Origin: Brasenia schreberi
Lineage: Eukaryota; Streptophyta; Magnoliopsida; Nymphaeales; Cabombaceae
Length of the DNA stretch: 64,000 bases
Direction: 5' to 3'
Assembly (NCBI GenBank): GCA_036023115.1
Contig: JAYKKT010000046.1
Coordinates: forward strand, 4,409,001-4,473,000
Position numbers and translations under genes: made by a program. Positions 38,201 to 48,400 of this stretch are shown here, piece after piece. The notes under the pieces were generated by a model. That model had not been told where the DNA came from. It made no database searches and saw only the letters and a list, made by a program, of their open reading frames with translations. Each line of letters begins with the position of its first letter. Positions within the stretch are counted from its first letter, which is position 1.

Positions 38201-41200
38201 GTACAACAAAGAACCAATTTGGATTCATGCCAGGCAGATCTATTATTAAAGCGATTCATCTTTTGAGACGTCTTATGGAACATTTTAGAGCAAAAAAGAA
38301 AGACCTTCACATGATATTTATTGATCTAGAAAAAGCTTATGATAGGGTACCGAGGGAGGTTCTTTGAAGAACCTTGGAAAAAAGAGGTATCTCATTGACA
38401 TATATTAACCTTATAAGAGACATGTATGATGGTGCAAAAACATGTGTGAGGACTCATGAAGGAACGACAAACTTCTTTGAAGTTAATATTGGGTTACATT
38501 AAGGATCAACTTTAAGTCCATACTTATTTATAACGGTGATGGATGAGTTAACAAAACATATTCAAGATGAAGTACCTTGGTGTATGTTATTTGCAGATGA
38601 CATTGTATTAGTGGAGGAGTCTAAGGAAAAAGTTAATAGAAATTGGAACTATGGAGAGAAACACTAGAAAGCAAAGGCCTCCGACTTAGTAGAACAAAGA
38701 CAGAATATATGGAATGTAAGTTTGATCATTTGGTTACTTCAGAGGACATGGAAATTAAAATTGGCACACATTGCATTCCCCAAAAAGAAAGTTTTAAATA
38801 CCTAGGGTCAATTTTTCAGATTGATGGAAGAATTGATGGAGATGTTACACATAGAATTAATGTTGGTTGGTTAAAATGGAGAGGAGCATCAGGTATTCTT
38901 TGTGATAAGAATATACTATTAAAATTAAAAAGGTAAATATTATAGAGCAGCAATTAGGCCTGCCATGTTTTATGGTTCTGAGTGTTGGGCAGTTAATCAT
39001 CAACATGTACAAAAGATGTATGTTACAGAAATGAAGATGTTGAGATGGATGAGTGGTCATACAAGAAAAGACCATATACATAATGAGGTTATTAGAAACA
39101 AATTAGGAGTGGCACCAATAGAGGATAAAATGAGAGAACATCGTTTAAGATGGTTTGGACATATAGAAAGAAGATCAAAAGAAGAACCTGTAAGAAGGTT
39201 AGAAAAAATAAATTTGGAAAGTATTAAAAGAGGTAGAGGATGACCACAAAAGTATTGGAAAGAAACAATAAAGAATGATCTACCTTATTGGGAGTTAACT
39301 GCTAACATGGCACACGATAGGGATTTGTGGAAACAAAGAATCCATGTAGCCGACCCCGTCTAGTATGGGAAAAGGCTTAGTTGTTGTTGTTGTATTATGG
39401 ATTCCACATATCATTTGCAAAAACCAGCATCCTTGTGGCTTTTGTCCATTTCTTGCTTATTGTTTACCAATTGGATACAGCAACTTATATTACACTTGTT
39501 GTGCCATCAGTATTAGATCTTCATTCTCCATTGTTGAAGTTGCTAATGGATTCATAACGCCTGCATGTTAAGTTTGTATGCGAATGTGTTAGCATGCATT
39601 ACTGTGAAATTGATGATTTTGAGCTTAATTGAACTCATCATTTGGCAACTCCATTTCAGGTGGCACAATTGTTGCAGCAATCGATTTGATCAAGGAACGT
39701 GGTGTTGACCATAAGCAAATTAAAGTGGTGAGTTCCAACACTGTTGCACAATTGATCTATTTTCATATTCATGTCCAGCCATTGTGTATAGATCACACTT
39801 CTATGTAACACGATAGTCTTGTGCTTATTGTCTTTGCAATTATATCAATGTTATCACTGACTCTATCTCCTATTAACAATTTGACATGATATGTTTCTGA
39901 CTATTAATGTTGTTTTTGTTTTTCAATCAGATTGACATGATTTTCTTTTCATCTTGACTTATGTTTACAATTATGATAAAATTAGTTGTTGTTTACTTGT
40001 TTTGCTTTAATATAAAGTTGTGTAATTACTATTGTCATATACTTATGTTAATTAATGTCTTACTTAAACTAGTTTGAATAATATATATAATATTATATAC
40101 CTTAGCCGTGTACCCGCACTCAATATTTTTGAAATTTGCCGTGTCCTGCATCCGCACCTGTGTCCGCACCAGCACCCATGTGACATAGTTTGCCGCATCA
40201 AGGTAACTATGGCTAAAATGAACCTAACCACTATTTTTATCTGCTAAACCTTTAACTGTATAAATTAGAAACATCTTCTATTATGAAATACTTCCATCAC
40301 GCATTCAGAACTCTATAGATATTAAACAAAGGTATGCCTGTATCATATAAAATGGTGACGCCTCAAAATCTTAACAAGAACTTGGTGCAACTAAGTTCCA
40401 TTGAAAGCACTCTAATGCCCAAGAGAAGCACCAGGGTAAAATCATGTTTGTGGTACAAAGAGTACACATTAACACCTATATAAAGTTCAAATCTAGTTGT
40501 ATAACTAAAGGATCTAAAGGAATTCATATAGGCCATGGCCATAATAGTGAAATTTTCAAGAATCTATGTCCACAAGCCTATGATTGATTAAATCCAGTGA
40601 AAATATTAGGTTTCAATAAAGTTCATAATGAAAGCTATAAGTGCATGTGCAAATGTTTGTTCGCCATAAACCAAGGACGCACAACTAGCACCAATTTGTG
40701 TGTGGAGTCTTTGGCCCAAATACCGCATGTGTCCATCCCCTCGCTTGCATGCCTAGAGAAAAGAAGAGAAATGGAAAGAAGGACGGCACCTTTTATAGAG
40801 ACAGTTTCAGCCTTAAGGAGAGAAACAGCATGGTTGCATGTTTCCTTTTAACAATAGGATCCTATTTAATTCAAGAGATAAAATTTAAATAAGAGAGCCA
40901 CACGGGCAAGTTCATGCACTAGGTGAGCCATGGGAATACTGTTTGCATAGACAAAGTCTCACCCTTCTACAGACGGACACTTATATTTCTGAGTTTCTTT
41001 TGCTCAAACTCATTGTCTCACGCAAACACAACTATTTGATCTCCTTTACCCCTTGCATCCATTCCCTAGAATTTGCTATTTCATGCATAAAGAAATACAA
41101 ATGATTCCTATCACCTCTTTGGCCTCGGTCCTCGAACACTGCCTTAGTGCTCCCATGTTTCCTAATTTTCAACTTCCCCACTTGCAAAATTAATAGTTTT

Positions 41201-44200
41201 TGCATTCGCAACATAATTTTTCTCTCTCTAATAGTGTCTTGTTTTGGTTTTCCCAATAATCGAGCTCCTTCAAATTCTGAAAGTATAGTAGGGTGGACCT
41301 GTCGTTTTGGACATTCCCTATTGAATCTGGCTGCTAAGTCAACCATGTCTTTTTGTATTTTGTCAGACCCATTATAAGCACCTAATGAATTCACATTCAC
41401 TGTTTTGTTTACTCTCTGTTGCACCTGTTATCATCCATGTCTTTTTCAGAGGTTTTTCATGCCAAACAACTACCAGAAAAATTAATTCTCTTCTAGAGTT
41501 TTAGGAGAATTTAAACAGAGTAAATTAATATTTATAGGAAAAAGTTTCCTATTGAACCAAGTGGTAACTGAGTAATTTTTTAAGAGCTTCATCAGAAACC
41601 AAGAAAAGATATTTCTAAGGGTTGATTGCCAACACCTAGAGGATATCAGAAATATAATGGCTTCATAAATATATACAAAGATGCCTTTCTTACATCAAAT
41701 AACCAGAACACGGTAGCTGAGATTACTGCCCTTTCACTTAGACAAAATTGGATAATTTGAATACATGATTGAGACAGAGGGTAAGAATAACAAAGAGGCT
41801 AAAGAAAGGACACCAGGAAGAACACAAAGAAGGTCCCAAACAACTCCAAAAAATTGGCTTCAAGAGTAACTGGCTAAAACAAACATGGGTACGTCAATCT
41901 GTTCTCTCTATATCCCTATGTTTCCTCGCAGAAAATAATCTACCATCTCTACATGAAAACCTTATCCATAAACATTTACTTATAGAAAAATAATCAAGGA
42001 TTCTGGAATCAGTGTGAACTAAATCAAAGATAAACAAAGAGAGATTGAAAAGAGTTAAATACTTACTATATGCTTCAAGTAGCACAGTGCAACAAGAAGC
42101 AGGAACTGGAGAAGAAGGCAACTCCCGAAGAACATGCTATAAGCAATGGTATGGACAAGCTTATATGAGAAAATTAACACTATACATTGGAAGAAAGCAT
42201 AAATCACACGTGTGGCCTACTTTAACACACGAGAAACAAGTGTACCTTAACACAATCACATACAACATGGGCATCTTCATCAGGAGAAAACTCAGTCTTT
42301 CCTGCAAGCATACTACATGTGAGAGAATTGTCATAGCTAGAAGTAGGAATGCAACGAAGCACATACATTGACTTCAGAGTCAAATGCTTCCAGAAGCAAA
42401 AGAGTGAAAACTACTGCTTGGTGCTAAGGCTGTGCAGTTCAAGAAGTGAAGAGAAAGTTGTGAAACCAACCAACAACCAATCATATAAGAACCAAAAGCA
42501 GAATTTCAAGAAACAAACCTTGTTCATATTCTCGAACACGCAAATCAACCTCTTCAACATCAGCGGCTTGCCTTAATATGCCTTCCACTTTTATTCCTGA
42601 GAACAGGGCATCAGAAAGCTGAGAAAGAGATTTCGAGATGAAAAGAAAGAAGATGGAATGCTATCTAACATGTTTAAATGTGGAACAACCTTCAACGCTT
42701 TTTTCCACTGTCAAGCATTATGCTCATGCTGAAATTCAGTCATAAAAAGCTATTTTCAATTACTGAAAATTTCAGTGGTTTTCTTTTGCATTCAGTAGCA
42801 GTTGATGATTGCGTGTGGCCTTACATGTATATTTTTGTCTCAGAAATTCTATGTCCCATGGATACTTTACTTAGAATTTGTCTCATGCCACATGGCATGG
42901 AACAAGCAAACTAGACATGCCCCACCACATTCAAGACAAGACCAATCTTGTTTTATCGATATTGGACCCCTAATATCATCAAAACTTTTGACAGGACTGA
43001 AGGTACTGCTTCTGCAGTTTGTTAGTAAACTTGACATACATCAGATATAGAGTCAAACTCAAGAGCGACAAAATGAATTTCTTACACCACAAATAAGTGA
43101 CATTCTAAGCCGCTACTTTTAAAAATAAAGCAGCAGCATAAAAGGAAACAACAGCAAGAAGTACCAACATATGAATACAATAATCAGTTCCCAACTATAG
43201 ATCATGACCCTTGGTGGACATCCAAGAAAACGAGGAAAAATCATCATGAAATTCATTCATGATGAATTTGCTACACCACAAATAAATGACATGTTCTGCG
43301 TCACTACTTTTAAAGAATAAGCAACAGCATAAAAGGAAACAACAGCAACCAGTACCAACATTTGAATACAATACTCAGTTCCCAACTATAGGTCATGGCC
43401 CTTCGTGGACATTCAAGAAGACATGGAAAAATCATCATGAAATTCATTCACCGCTCTTAAGTTAGAAGGAGAAAAAAAGACAATTGAGAATGACAGAACT
43501 TGATAAAAGAAGAATTTTACCATGCTCTTCAATGAACCTCAGAGCTTTCTCCAGAAACGAAGGGCTTCCATCAATGTCTTCCAACGCAAGCAATATGGGC
43601 CTACCTACAACTAAAGACTTCACAGGCCGTTTTTCTCTCCCTGAAGCAACATATAAGTACATTAATATAATAGCTTAACAAATTCACAAATACAAAATAG
43701 CAGAAATGTTTTTCTACTCAAAACACAATAAGCTAACAATAAGGCAACTGGGTATATAGAAACAGTAAGAAATGGATATAGCACAGCACAAATAAGATGT
43801 GCTAAACAAAGAGTCACAAAAGCAGCATAACATTATAGACAGCATAATACAGCACATACAGCTCCCTTGTCTCCAAACTGGAGTGGAATCAATAGTTAAT
43901 TTGCATTTCTAATATAAAGTTGAAGTATGTTAACGATATTGATGTGTGCATGCTATGATGTCCCACATCAAGAACATCTTTCTGATATTTAAACTAAAAA
44001 AAGGGTACGCACATACACATAACCAATTTCATCAGTTCAAACCAATACATTGTTCAAAAGATCCTTCAATAGTATCAGCTGCATCATTACGAAAGATCCC
44101 ACTCTGACCCATCACAAGATTTGCACTAGGTGCTTGAGCCAAAGCATTTTCAAGTGCAGCTTTCCACTCATACAAATCTTCCAAAGTTTCTGCCTGCACA

Positions 44201-46256
44201 CCAAAGGAAAGGTAAGAGAGAAAGAACCCATCATAATAAGATGGGAAAGTAAGATGTACCTTGAGAGTGAATCCCCTTCCATCACCTCCACTGGGAAACA
44301 GAACAGTCAAGAACTTTTTGTCAGCCCTCACAACCACGCTGCATGATTGTAGTTTCAAGTAAAGAAATGTCCACCTTCGCATAGATAGTCTCAATAATTC
44401 ATAAATTAAATAAATGCATACCTTCCTGAATTATTAAGGTCAATTCCACCAAGAGTAAGATTCAGTTCCCCACTCTTCTGAGGAAGTGCATTCTGCAGTT
44501 ATATATCCAGTTAGAGGTAGGTATGCTGATTGATAAAGATTTAAGTGGGAAATTTTTGCCGCTAAGCCATTCTTATGATGTGTTGCTTTGAAATCAGGAC
44601 GGGCTAGCAGGAGACAAACACAATTCCTGTGCATTATAACAGATATCCATGAACATAAACAACCCTTACTGGATCACTTCGAAAGAAGACAAGTGATGTA
44701 CGTGTCAATATAAACCACCGTTTCTTCCATGAAGTCCATCCTAACCCTGTCAAAATTGAAGAAAATGAATAAGCAACCAAAAGAAGCAACCTGACACACA
44801 GAGAATCGTGTAAAGGTCTCAAAATATGCACTCCACGAGTAAATTAAAAGGCATATGAACACTTTTTTTCAGTATTCAAAATGAATCTTCTTAAGTTCCA
44901 ACAGTATGCAACACTCCGATTTCAAAATATTGCACTTGACCCTATATGAGTTAAAAGGCACATGCACACATTTTCAATATTCAAAATGGATCATCTTAAA
45001 TTCCAACAGTATGCAATACTCCAAAGGCGTGAGATAAGGATAAAAAAAAATGGAAGCACTGCAAATACAATAACTATTATGGTTCTTTGACAATGGGTAG
45101 CAGCAAAACTGCACAATAAATGTGAAGAGACAAAATAATGTTGAAATATCATCTAACGGAAGTGGGATAGAAAGGAACTATATGTTAAAAGGTAATTTAA
45201 TCAAATGGAGGTATTCATGAAGAACCAACCTTTTTTTTTTTTGTTCCTTTCATGGTTAGATGATTTTTTCATCCCATCCTTTAAAAGAATGAGAATTTAT
45301 GTAGATAGAGTTCAAGGAGGTTATCCTAGTGAGTAGCCAGGAACATGGAAGAGCCTCATCTATCAACTTGAAATCAGAACATAGTCAAGCAATAAAACTT
45401 ATACACACCTTTGGAGGATATGAGAAGTGGTCCGCTCTTGAAGACCTAAAAAATGGAGAAGGCAAACTCTGCTTAGGAACCAGAACACTTCAGTATCCAT
45501 GAAGCATTGCAGAATTTATTTGTTCGACAATGAGAAACGAACAAAAGACAGCGTCCAACAAAATACACTATTAAGACCAACTGTAGAAAAGATGAAATGG
45601 AACATAAAAGAAATAGCAACAGATGCAGCTCGCTGAGACGCTGATGAATCATGAACTGCTAACCATCATTCTCGATTAAATTCTAAGTAAGACAAAACAT
45701 GGAAGACAGAGAAGTGCCACAGATCAACCAGTAACCTAACTTGCAAATAAGACAAAATGGGGGTAAGCCAGTGAAGTATCTCGTTGAAATGGAAACGTTC
45801 CACACCATATGTGCCAAAAAGCCAACTTATAACGTCCTAGAAGACAGGTGGAATTCAAATTTTTGCTAGAGATAGAAATGAAAAAGGTCCATCGTTAACA
45901 GAAAAAAATAAGAGAATTCCCCATTCTACTGATGCGATGCAGGAAAAACGGCCAAAACATGGGGATCCCTAAAAATGCGAAAAAGAACACGGACTCAGAA
46001 CCAAAGGAAATCAGAATGCAGATTCACGTACGGGGTTAGCAGCCCGTGATTGCGGTCGATCAAATGGTAGGATTTGTGCAGGTGACGCGCAGCTCTCTCC
46101 CTATTAATCACAACAAACTCCGTCATGAATTCCCAACTCTTTCCTTCCTCTCTCAAACGAAATCATCACAATTACAATCCCCAAAGCAATTCACGAAAGA
46201 GAAAACGTACTACTTCCTCAAAGTACCTGACAAGTCTCCGCATTGCGCGAAACCAT
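22240..46256 (-). CDS. REN1: REN1-like Rho GTPase-activating protein (PH, RhoGAP, coiled coil), 23 exons
   Basis: Exons in transcript order: 46256-46227, 46100-46032, 45445-45409, 44746-44670, 44492-44422, 44338-44260, 44193-44049, 43640-43521, 42596-42519, 42301-42246, 42136-42067, 34667-34583, 33820-33577, 33224-32952, 28660-28280, 27977-27928, 26508-26448, 26375-26292, 25536-25432, 25359-25187, 24919-24862, 23103-22954, 22377-22240. All borders are GT-AG, all phases fit, and the sum is 2634 bp: 877 codons plus TAG. Domain order is PH (about 34-150), RhoGAP (about 183-387, arginine finger in EGILRQA, Arg218), an acidic Ser-rich linker, and a coiled coil (about 606-765). Length and motifs fit Arabidopsis REN1, which inactivates ROP GTPases to restrict polar growth at the pollen-tube tip and also has PHGAP paralogues. 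The gene spans 24 kb because introns 11 and 14 hold transposons. The start MVSRNAE resembles the REN1 N-terminus. Confidence 0.93.
24467..24746. repeat. 140-bp tandem duplication in REN1 intron 21
   Basis: Two copies, at about 24467-24606 and 24608-24746, each run from 'gtatacaggagacatgtaaa' to 'agccaatagtgatataatc' with few differences. The open frame across both repeats itself and is not coding. Confidence 0.92.
26770..27235 (-). mobile_element. Old RTE-type LINE 3' fragment in REN1 intron 16
   Basis: The plus-strand words 'tccaacacttttgagg', 'aaccttgttatggatctggt' and 'gttgtcaggcatctccctc' parallel the corresponding part of the LINE at 4680-5000. The fragment starts with 'actaagtggagcgggtacat', the usual RTE 3' end word. 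It is decayed and in minus orientation, the same strand as REN1. No intact frame remains. Confidence 0.7.
28280..33224 (-). CDS. REN1: REN1-like gene: acidic linker exons 14-15
   Basis: Exon 33224-32952 (91 codons) is rich in Asp, Glu and Ser ([15 protein letters not shown]). Exon 28660-28280 (127 codons) includes a four-fold seven-residue repeat ([28 protein letters not shown]) and a Ser-rich end before SWGRTP. No fold is expected. These regions vary in length within the family and probably carry phosphorylation sites. Intron 14 between them holds the hAT element. Confidence 0.88.
28744..28790. repeat. Self-complementary (AC)n(AT)n(GT)n tract
   Basis: A run of AC dinucleotides, a short AT centre and a run of GT dinucleotides form an almost perfect inverted repeat of about 45 bp that could fold into a hairpin. 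It lies in REN1 intron 14. Confidence 0.9.
28790..29335. repeat. Duplicated flank (about 465-bp spacing) around an aaccgg-type repeat
   Basis: The segment starting with GT-repeat then 'agagagag', 'agtttatcatgacca', 'caactactaa' and 'ctctcactataaca' (about 28785-28880) recurs at about 29250-29330 with substitutions. Between them lies an aaccgg-rich stretch (28918-29195) like the one at 20555-20900. One segment was duplicated, or an element inserted with a large duplication. Confidence 0.65.
29446..32599 (+). mobile_element. hAT-superfamily DNA transposon, degenerate autonomous copy
   Basis: The element starts CAGTGTT and ends AACACTG, the CAGTG-type ends of hAT elements. The subterminal inverted parts share 'cgtatcgtacgatac'-like words. 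It is flanked by an 8-bp target-site duplication matching at 7 of 8 bases (CTTCAAAC at 29438-29445, CTTTAAAC at 32600-32607). Length is 3154 bp. It carries a decayed transposase reading on the plus strand, opposite to REN1, in whose intron 14 it lies. All three hallmarks (ends, 8-bp duplication, transposase) agree. Confidence 0.93.
29894..32330 (+). pseudogene. hAT transposase pseudogene (BED-like, DUF659, C-terminal dimerisation domain)
   Basis: In order: a BED-finger-like start (about 29894-30100, with RLKHHL), a DUF659-type section with in-frame stops ([14 protein letters not shown], then 30747-30992 with [14 protein letters not shown] and [12 protein letters not shown]), and the hAT dimerisation block (31769-31993: [37 protein letters not shown]). 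An acidic tail follows to 32329. At least four stops or shifts break the frame, so no active transposase is made. Confidence 0.88.
33577..43640 (-). CDS. REN1: REN1-like gene: RhoGAP domain exons 8-13
   Basis: Exons 43640-43521, 42596-42519, 42301-42246, 42136-42067, 34667-34583 and 33820-33577 encode [35 protein letters not shown] (arginine finger), [44 protein letters not shown] and [19 protein letters not shown]. Arg218 and the AACMAP-type block of RhoGAP domains are present, so catalytic activity on ROPs is likely. Intron 11 (34668-42066) is 7.4 kb of inserted sequence. Confidence 0.92.
34754..35980. repeat. 882-bp tandem duplication containing a 21-bp palindromic minisatellite
   Basis: The segment from 'aatcaaaccaaaatacaagg' at 34754 recurs at 35636, an 882-bp offset, and stays alike until the second copy is cut by the LINE at 35981. 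Inside each copy, and in two further blocks, lies an array of a 21-bp unit (atgacgacacggtgtcgtgaa) with the near-palindromic core gacacggtgtc. Blocks lie at about 35005-35215, 35277-35435, 35498-35597 and 35888-35980. Three copies of a roughly 60-bp spacer ('gttgaagctgattctcgg' onward) separate them. Long open frames through the array (CREMTTR repeats) are artefacts of a unit divisible by three. Confidence 0.92.
35981..39390 (+). mobile_element. RTE-type LINE, full-length-like but mutated, in REN1 intron 11
   Basis: The 5' end consists of two 170-bp tandem units (starting at 35981 and 36151, 'tgccggtccc' and 'tgccggtcca') that include the sequence forming the 5' end of the copy at 58665. The body encodes an apurinic-type endonuclease followed by reverse transcriptase and ends in a TTG-repeat tail near 39390. 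Stops and shifts occur, for example at 36655, 38365 and 38501 and between 38640 and 38965. No target-site duplication was found. It is antisense to REN1. Confidence 0.9.
36234..39360 (+). pseudogene. RTE LINE endonuclease-reverse transcriptase pseudogene
   Basis: Open pieces are 36234-36656 ([24 protein letters not shown], endonuclease), 36770-37558 ([29 protein letters not shown]), 37756-38367 (reverse transcriptase: [30 protein letters not shown]), 38643-38936 and 38965-39243 (C-terminal part). TGA at 38365-38367 replaces the Trp codon of the REVLW block, and TAA near 38501 replaces Gln in the GLHQGS block. The FADD catalytic box (38590-38605) is intact, unlike in the 58.7-kb copy. Confidence 0.88.
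39660..39727 (+). pseudogene. Orphan exon of uracil phosphoribosyltransferase
   Basis: A 68-bp segment with a perfect acceptor (catttcag) and donor (gtgagt) encodes [20 protein letters not shown] followed by IKV. This matches the PRPP-binding region of plant uracil phosphoribosyltransferase, where ...MLATGGT precedes and the IKVVS block follows. No neighbouring UPRT exons were found from 39400 to 42066. It lies on the strand opposite to REN1, within its intron 11, 270 bp beyond the LINE tail. It is a captured gene fragment, not a functional gene. Confidence 0.75.
41032..41424 (-). other. Unrecognised 130-codon open frame in REN1 intron 11
   Basis: This open frame is rich in Lys and Arg ([23 protein letters not shown]). 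I do not recognise a family. It could be a fragment of a retroelement protein or chance. It is on the same strand as REN1 but is not needed to join exons 11 and 12, whose phases fit without it. Confidence 0.25.
43072..43450. repeat. 189-bp tandem duplication in REN1 intron 8
   Basis: Two copies begin at 43073 and 43262 ('atgaatttcttacacc' and 'atgaatttgctacacc') and continue through 'aaggaaacaacagcaa' and 'cagttcccaactatag' to 'atcatcatgaaattcattc', with scattered substitutions. Confidence 0.92.
44049..45445 (-). CDS. REN1: REN1-like gene: PH domain exons 3-7
   Basis: Exons 45445-45409, 44746-44670, 44492-44422, 44338-44260 and 44193-44049 encode [59 protein letters not shown] and [18 protein letters not shown]. 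This is a complete PH domain with the conserved C-terminal helix tryptophan (YEWK). In this family the domain aids membrane targeting. An extra open frame over exon 4 that continues past its donor is intron read-through. Confidence 0.92.
44848..45023. repeat. 108-bp tandem duplication in REN1 intron 3
   Basis: The segment 44848-44916 ('aaggcatatgaacac' to 'cagtatgcaacactcc') recurs at 44956-45023 ('aaggcacatgcacac' to 'cagtatgcaatactcc') with scattered differences and a spacer of about 40 bp. Confidence 0.85.
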
Positions 46257-46773
46257 CTCAGAAATCTATCAGGACCATCAATGAAACCCTGCATCACCGC
46301 TAAACTCATTTAACCAACAAATACAGAGACAAGAATCCGATCCCAATGGCACGCAGATCGTTAAACAATCACAAGCCAAAACGAGTACAATTAACAAGCG
46401 GAAGTTCGATGCAATACCAAAAAAGATACCACAATATCCGACTTGGGACACGAAATTCCAAGAGAACCAGAGTTGCACACACAGAGAGGGGGGGTGGGGG
46501 AGACGGTAACTCCTCCCCTTCAAATGCCGAAAAGGGGGGCGAGAGTCAAGCAAGGCGACTCTTTTTTTAGAGTGAGGATCTCTCTCTGAGATTGTCGTAG
46601 GAGAGAAGAAGAAAACTCGAGGGGTGAAAATGGAAATTAGGATTTGCCTTGTTCCCTTCACACACGTCCGCCTCATTCGTCATGTCATAACGCAACATCA
46701 AAATCTTACTGTTTCAACTGTTACCCGAACACGCGACTATTTACATTTTTACCGTCACATCTCTCTCTCTTAG

Positions 46774-46781
46774 TTTTTATA
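46774..46781 (-). promoter_or_regulatory. Candidate TATA box of the REN1-like gene
   Basis: The minus strand reads TATAAAAA about 520 bp before the ATG. CT-rich sequence follows on the same strand between here and the start codon, as in many plant leaders. Transcription from here would give a leader of up to about 490 nt. Motif evidence only. Confidence 0.35.
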
Positions 46782-47157
46782 CCGGTAATACAGTAAAGCC
46801 AAATTATCAGGTTGGCCATACCTTACACCAGTTGCGTGACTTGGGGAACACGACGGAGCAGGCCTCTTGGTGGTGGTATAAGCGTGATAATCGTGCGTTC
46901 TACGGGTGTTGATGAATTAGTAAGAGCATTTTGTTGCTTGACAAAGAATTTTTTGTGTAATTATAAATTCTTTATTTTTGGGCGGAGAGAATAAAATTCT
47001 TTATCACGGAGCAAGCCTCTCTTCAACGCGGAATTATCACGTATATTAAGAAAATAAATAGTTACATAATTATAAAATAGCCAGAGGAAGACCGTATATC
47101 TCTAATTACGGGATTTTGGTGGGTTAGAATTATGGAAATATATTAATATAAATAAAA

Positions 47158-47240
47158 CTATTCACTTGGCTGGGAGGTCTACTCACAAGATGAAAGTCAT
47201 GAGTTCAATACCAAAATAATTATTGAAAATTAAGCATCTC
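47158..47240 (+). mobile_element. tRNA-derived SINE, short
   Basis: An A-box-like TTGGCTGGGAGGTCTACTC and a B-box-like GAGTTCAATACC are separated by 'acaagatgaaagtcat', then an A-rich tail (aaaataattattgaaaat). The layout equals the copies at 21748 and 47463. Confidence 0.6.
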
Positions 47241-47462
47241 GTTTTGTCTTTAATTTTCTTATATGATCATGTTTGTGCGAGTAGAATGCTTTAAGTCGCT
47301 ATAAGCTTTCCTTGCATTTCCTATCATAAGTCATTTGAACAATGATTCAATAATACTCGATTAAATTCTCACCCGATTGACGAGAGAGATGATTCTCATG
47401 ACCAAAGATTGGATGAACAAAACATGAAACAATTCAGCTTGTTTCACTGCTCCACACAATGC

Positions 47463-47545
47463 ACAAAGAGCAGTAGCTCACTTGGTTAAGGGGTTGACTC
47501 ACAAGTTGAAGGTCATTGGTTTGAATACTTCAAGACGAGCTCGCC
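47463..47545 (+). mobile_element. tRNA-derived SINE head
   Basis: The sequence 'gtagctcacttggttaagg' (A box) and 'ggtttgaatacttc' (degenerate B box) are joined by 'ttgactcacaagttgaaggt'. The 3' part is lost or unrecognised. Confidence 0.6.
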
Positions 47546-48124
47546 ACTGATGGAGACGTACGAAACAAACGAATGGACGACGACCCGAATTTTTTTATTA
47601 AAGCAACAAAATTCTTCAAAACAAATAAATAAATAATGATGTATTTTTCATGAGAGGAACCAACAAAGTCACGACGGGTATGGCTACGACACCTCCAGTG
47701 AGAGACCAAAGGGTTTTCTGTTTGCTGGTTCAGAAGACCCCAGTGCCAATGAGGCCACAGCCAAACTGCTGGGACTGCAGCGAGCAAGTGGCTGGATTGA
47801 AGCGACGAATGCGACAACTGTGCCCTGGAATTCGAACGTACTCTGGTGGACCTTCTGCTTTCGTCCCTTCACTTTCAACTTCTCCTCGTGTCGTGTAGTG
47901 TCGTGTCATAACCCATTGTCTGCACTCTCTGAACCACAAAACCGTGCAACTTTAAGGTATCTTGTGTCATTGTAACGTGTCCATGTGACGACCTTCAACT
48001 GGGCGAGGTGCTAGCGCCCGTGATATGCATGTGATGTTGTTAAAGCACATTGTACTGCCAGTTTCTACATCTTTATATTTAAATAAAAAAAGATAGAAAT
48101 GGTCGGTACAATGTAGATATGACC

Positions 48125-48400
48125 TGTTTCTAACTGGTCCCGTGATTCTCACCGAAACCAGAAAACCACTTGGTTTGGTTTCGATTTTACTTTTTATTAA
48201 AACCACGGTTTCAAACTTTATGTTTTCACTTTTTTTTTAAATAGATTTTTAAAATGTTTTTAATAACATTATTCGCCTGAACGACTTCAAACTTAAACCG
48301 GAACGGTTTTGAAACCAATGATTCTAGAATTGGAATCCGATTCGATTATGGTTCCAGGCTTTGAGCTAACCAGAGCTAGCAGTTTAAAATCGCTGACCGA
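48125..48400. repeat. Decayed aaccgg-type repeat
   Basis: Mixed ggttc/gaacc words on both strands ('accgaaaccagaaaacc', 'aaaccggaacggttttg', 'gattatggttccaggc') resemble 20555-20900 and 28918-29195. Borders are unclear. Confidence 0.35.

Noticed and set aside
40080..40200. Stretch of 'cgtgtcctgcatccgcacct'-type words, with a similar one near 62110-62220
   Set aside because: Resembles ends of common plant DNA transposons in composition, but no inverted ends or target duplications were found.
46278..46676. 132-codon minus-strand open frame upstream of REN1
   Set aside because: Overlaps the likely 5' leader of REN1 and has no family similarity; the MVSRNAE start at 46256 fits the gene better.
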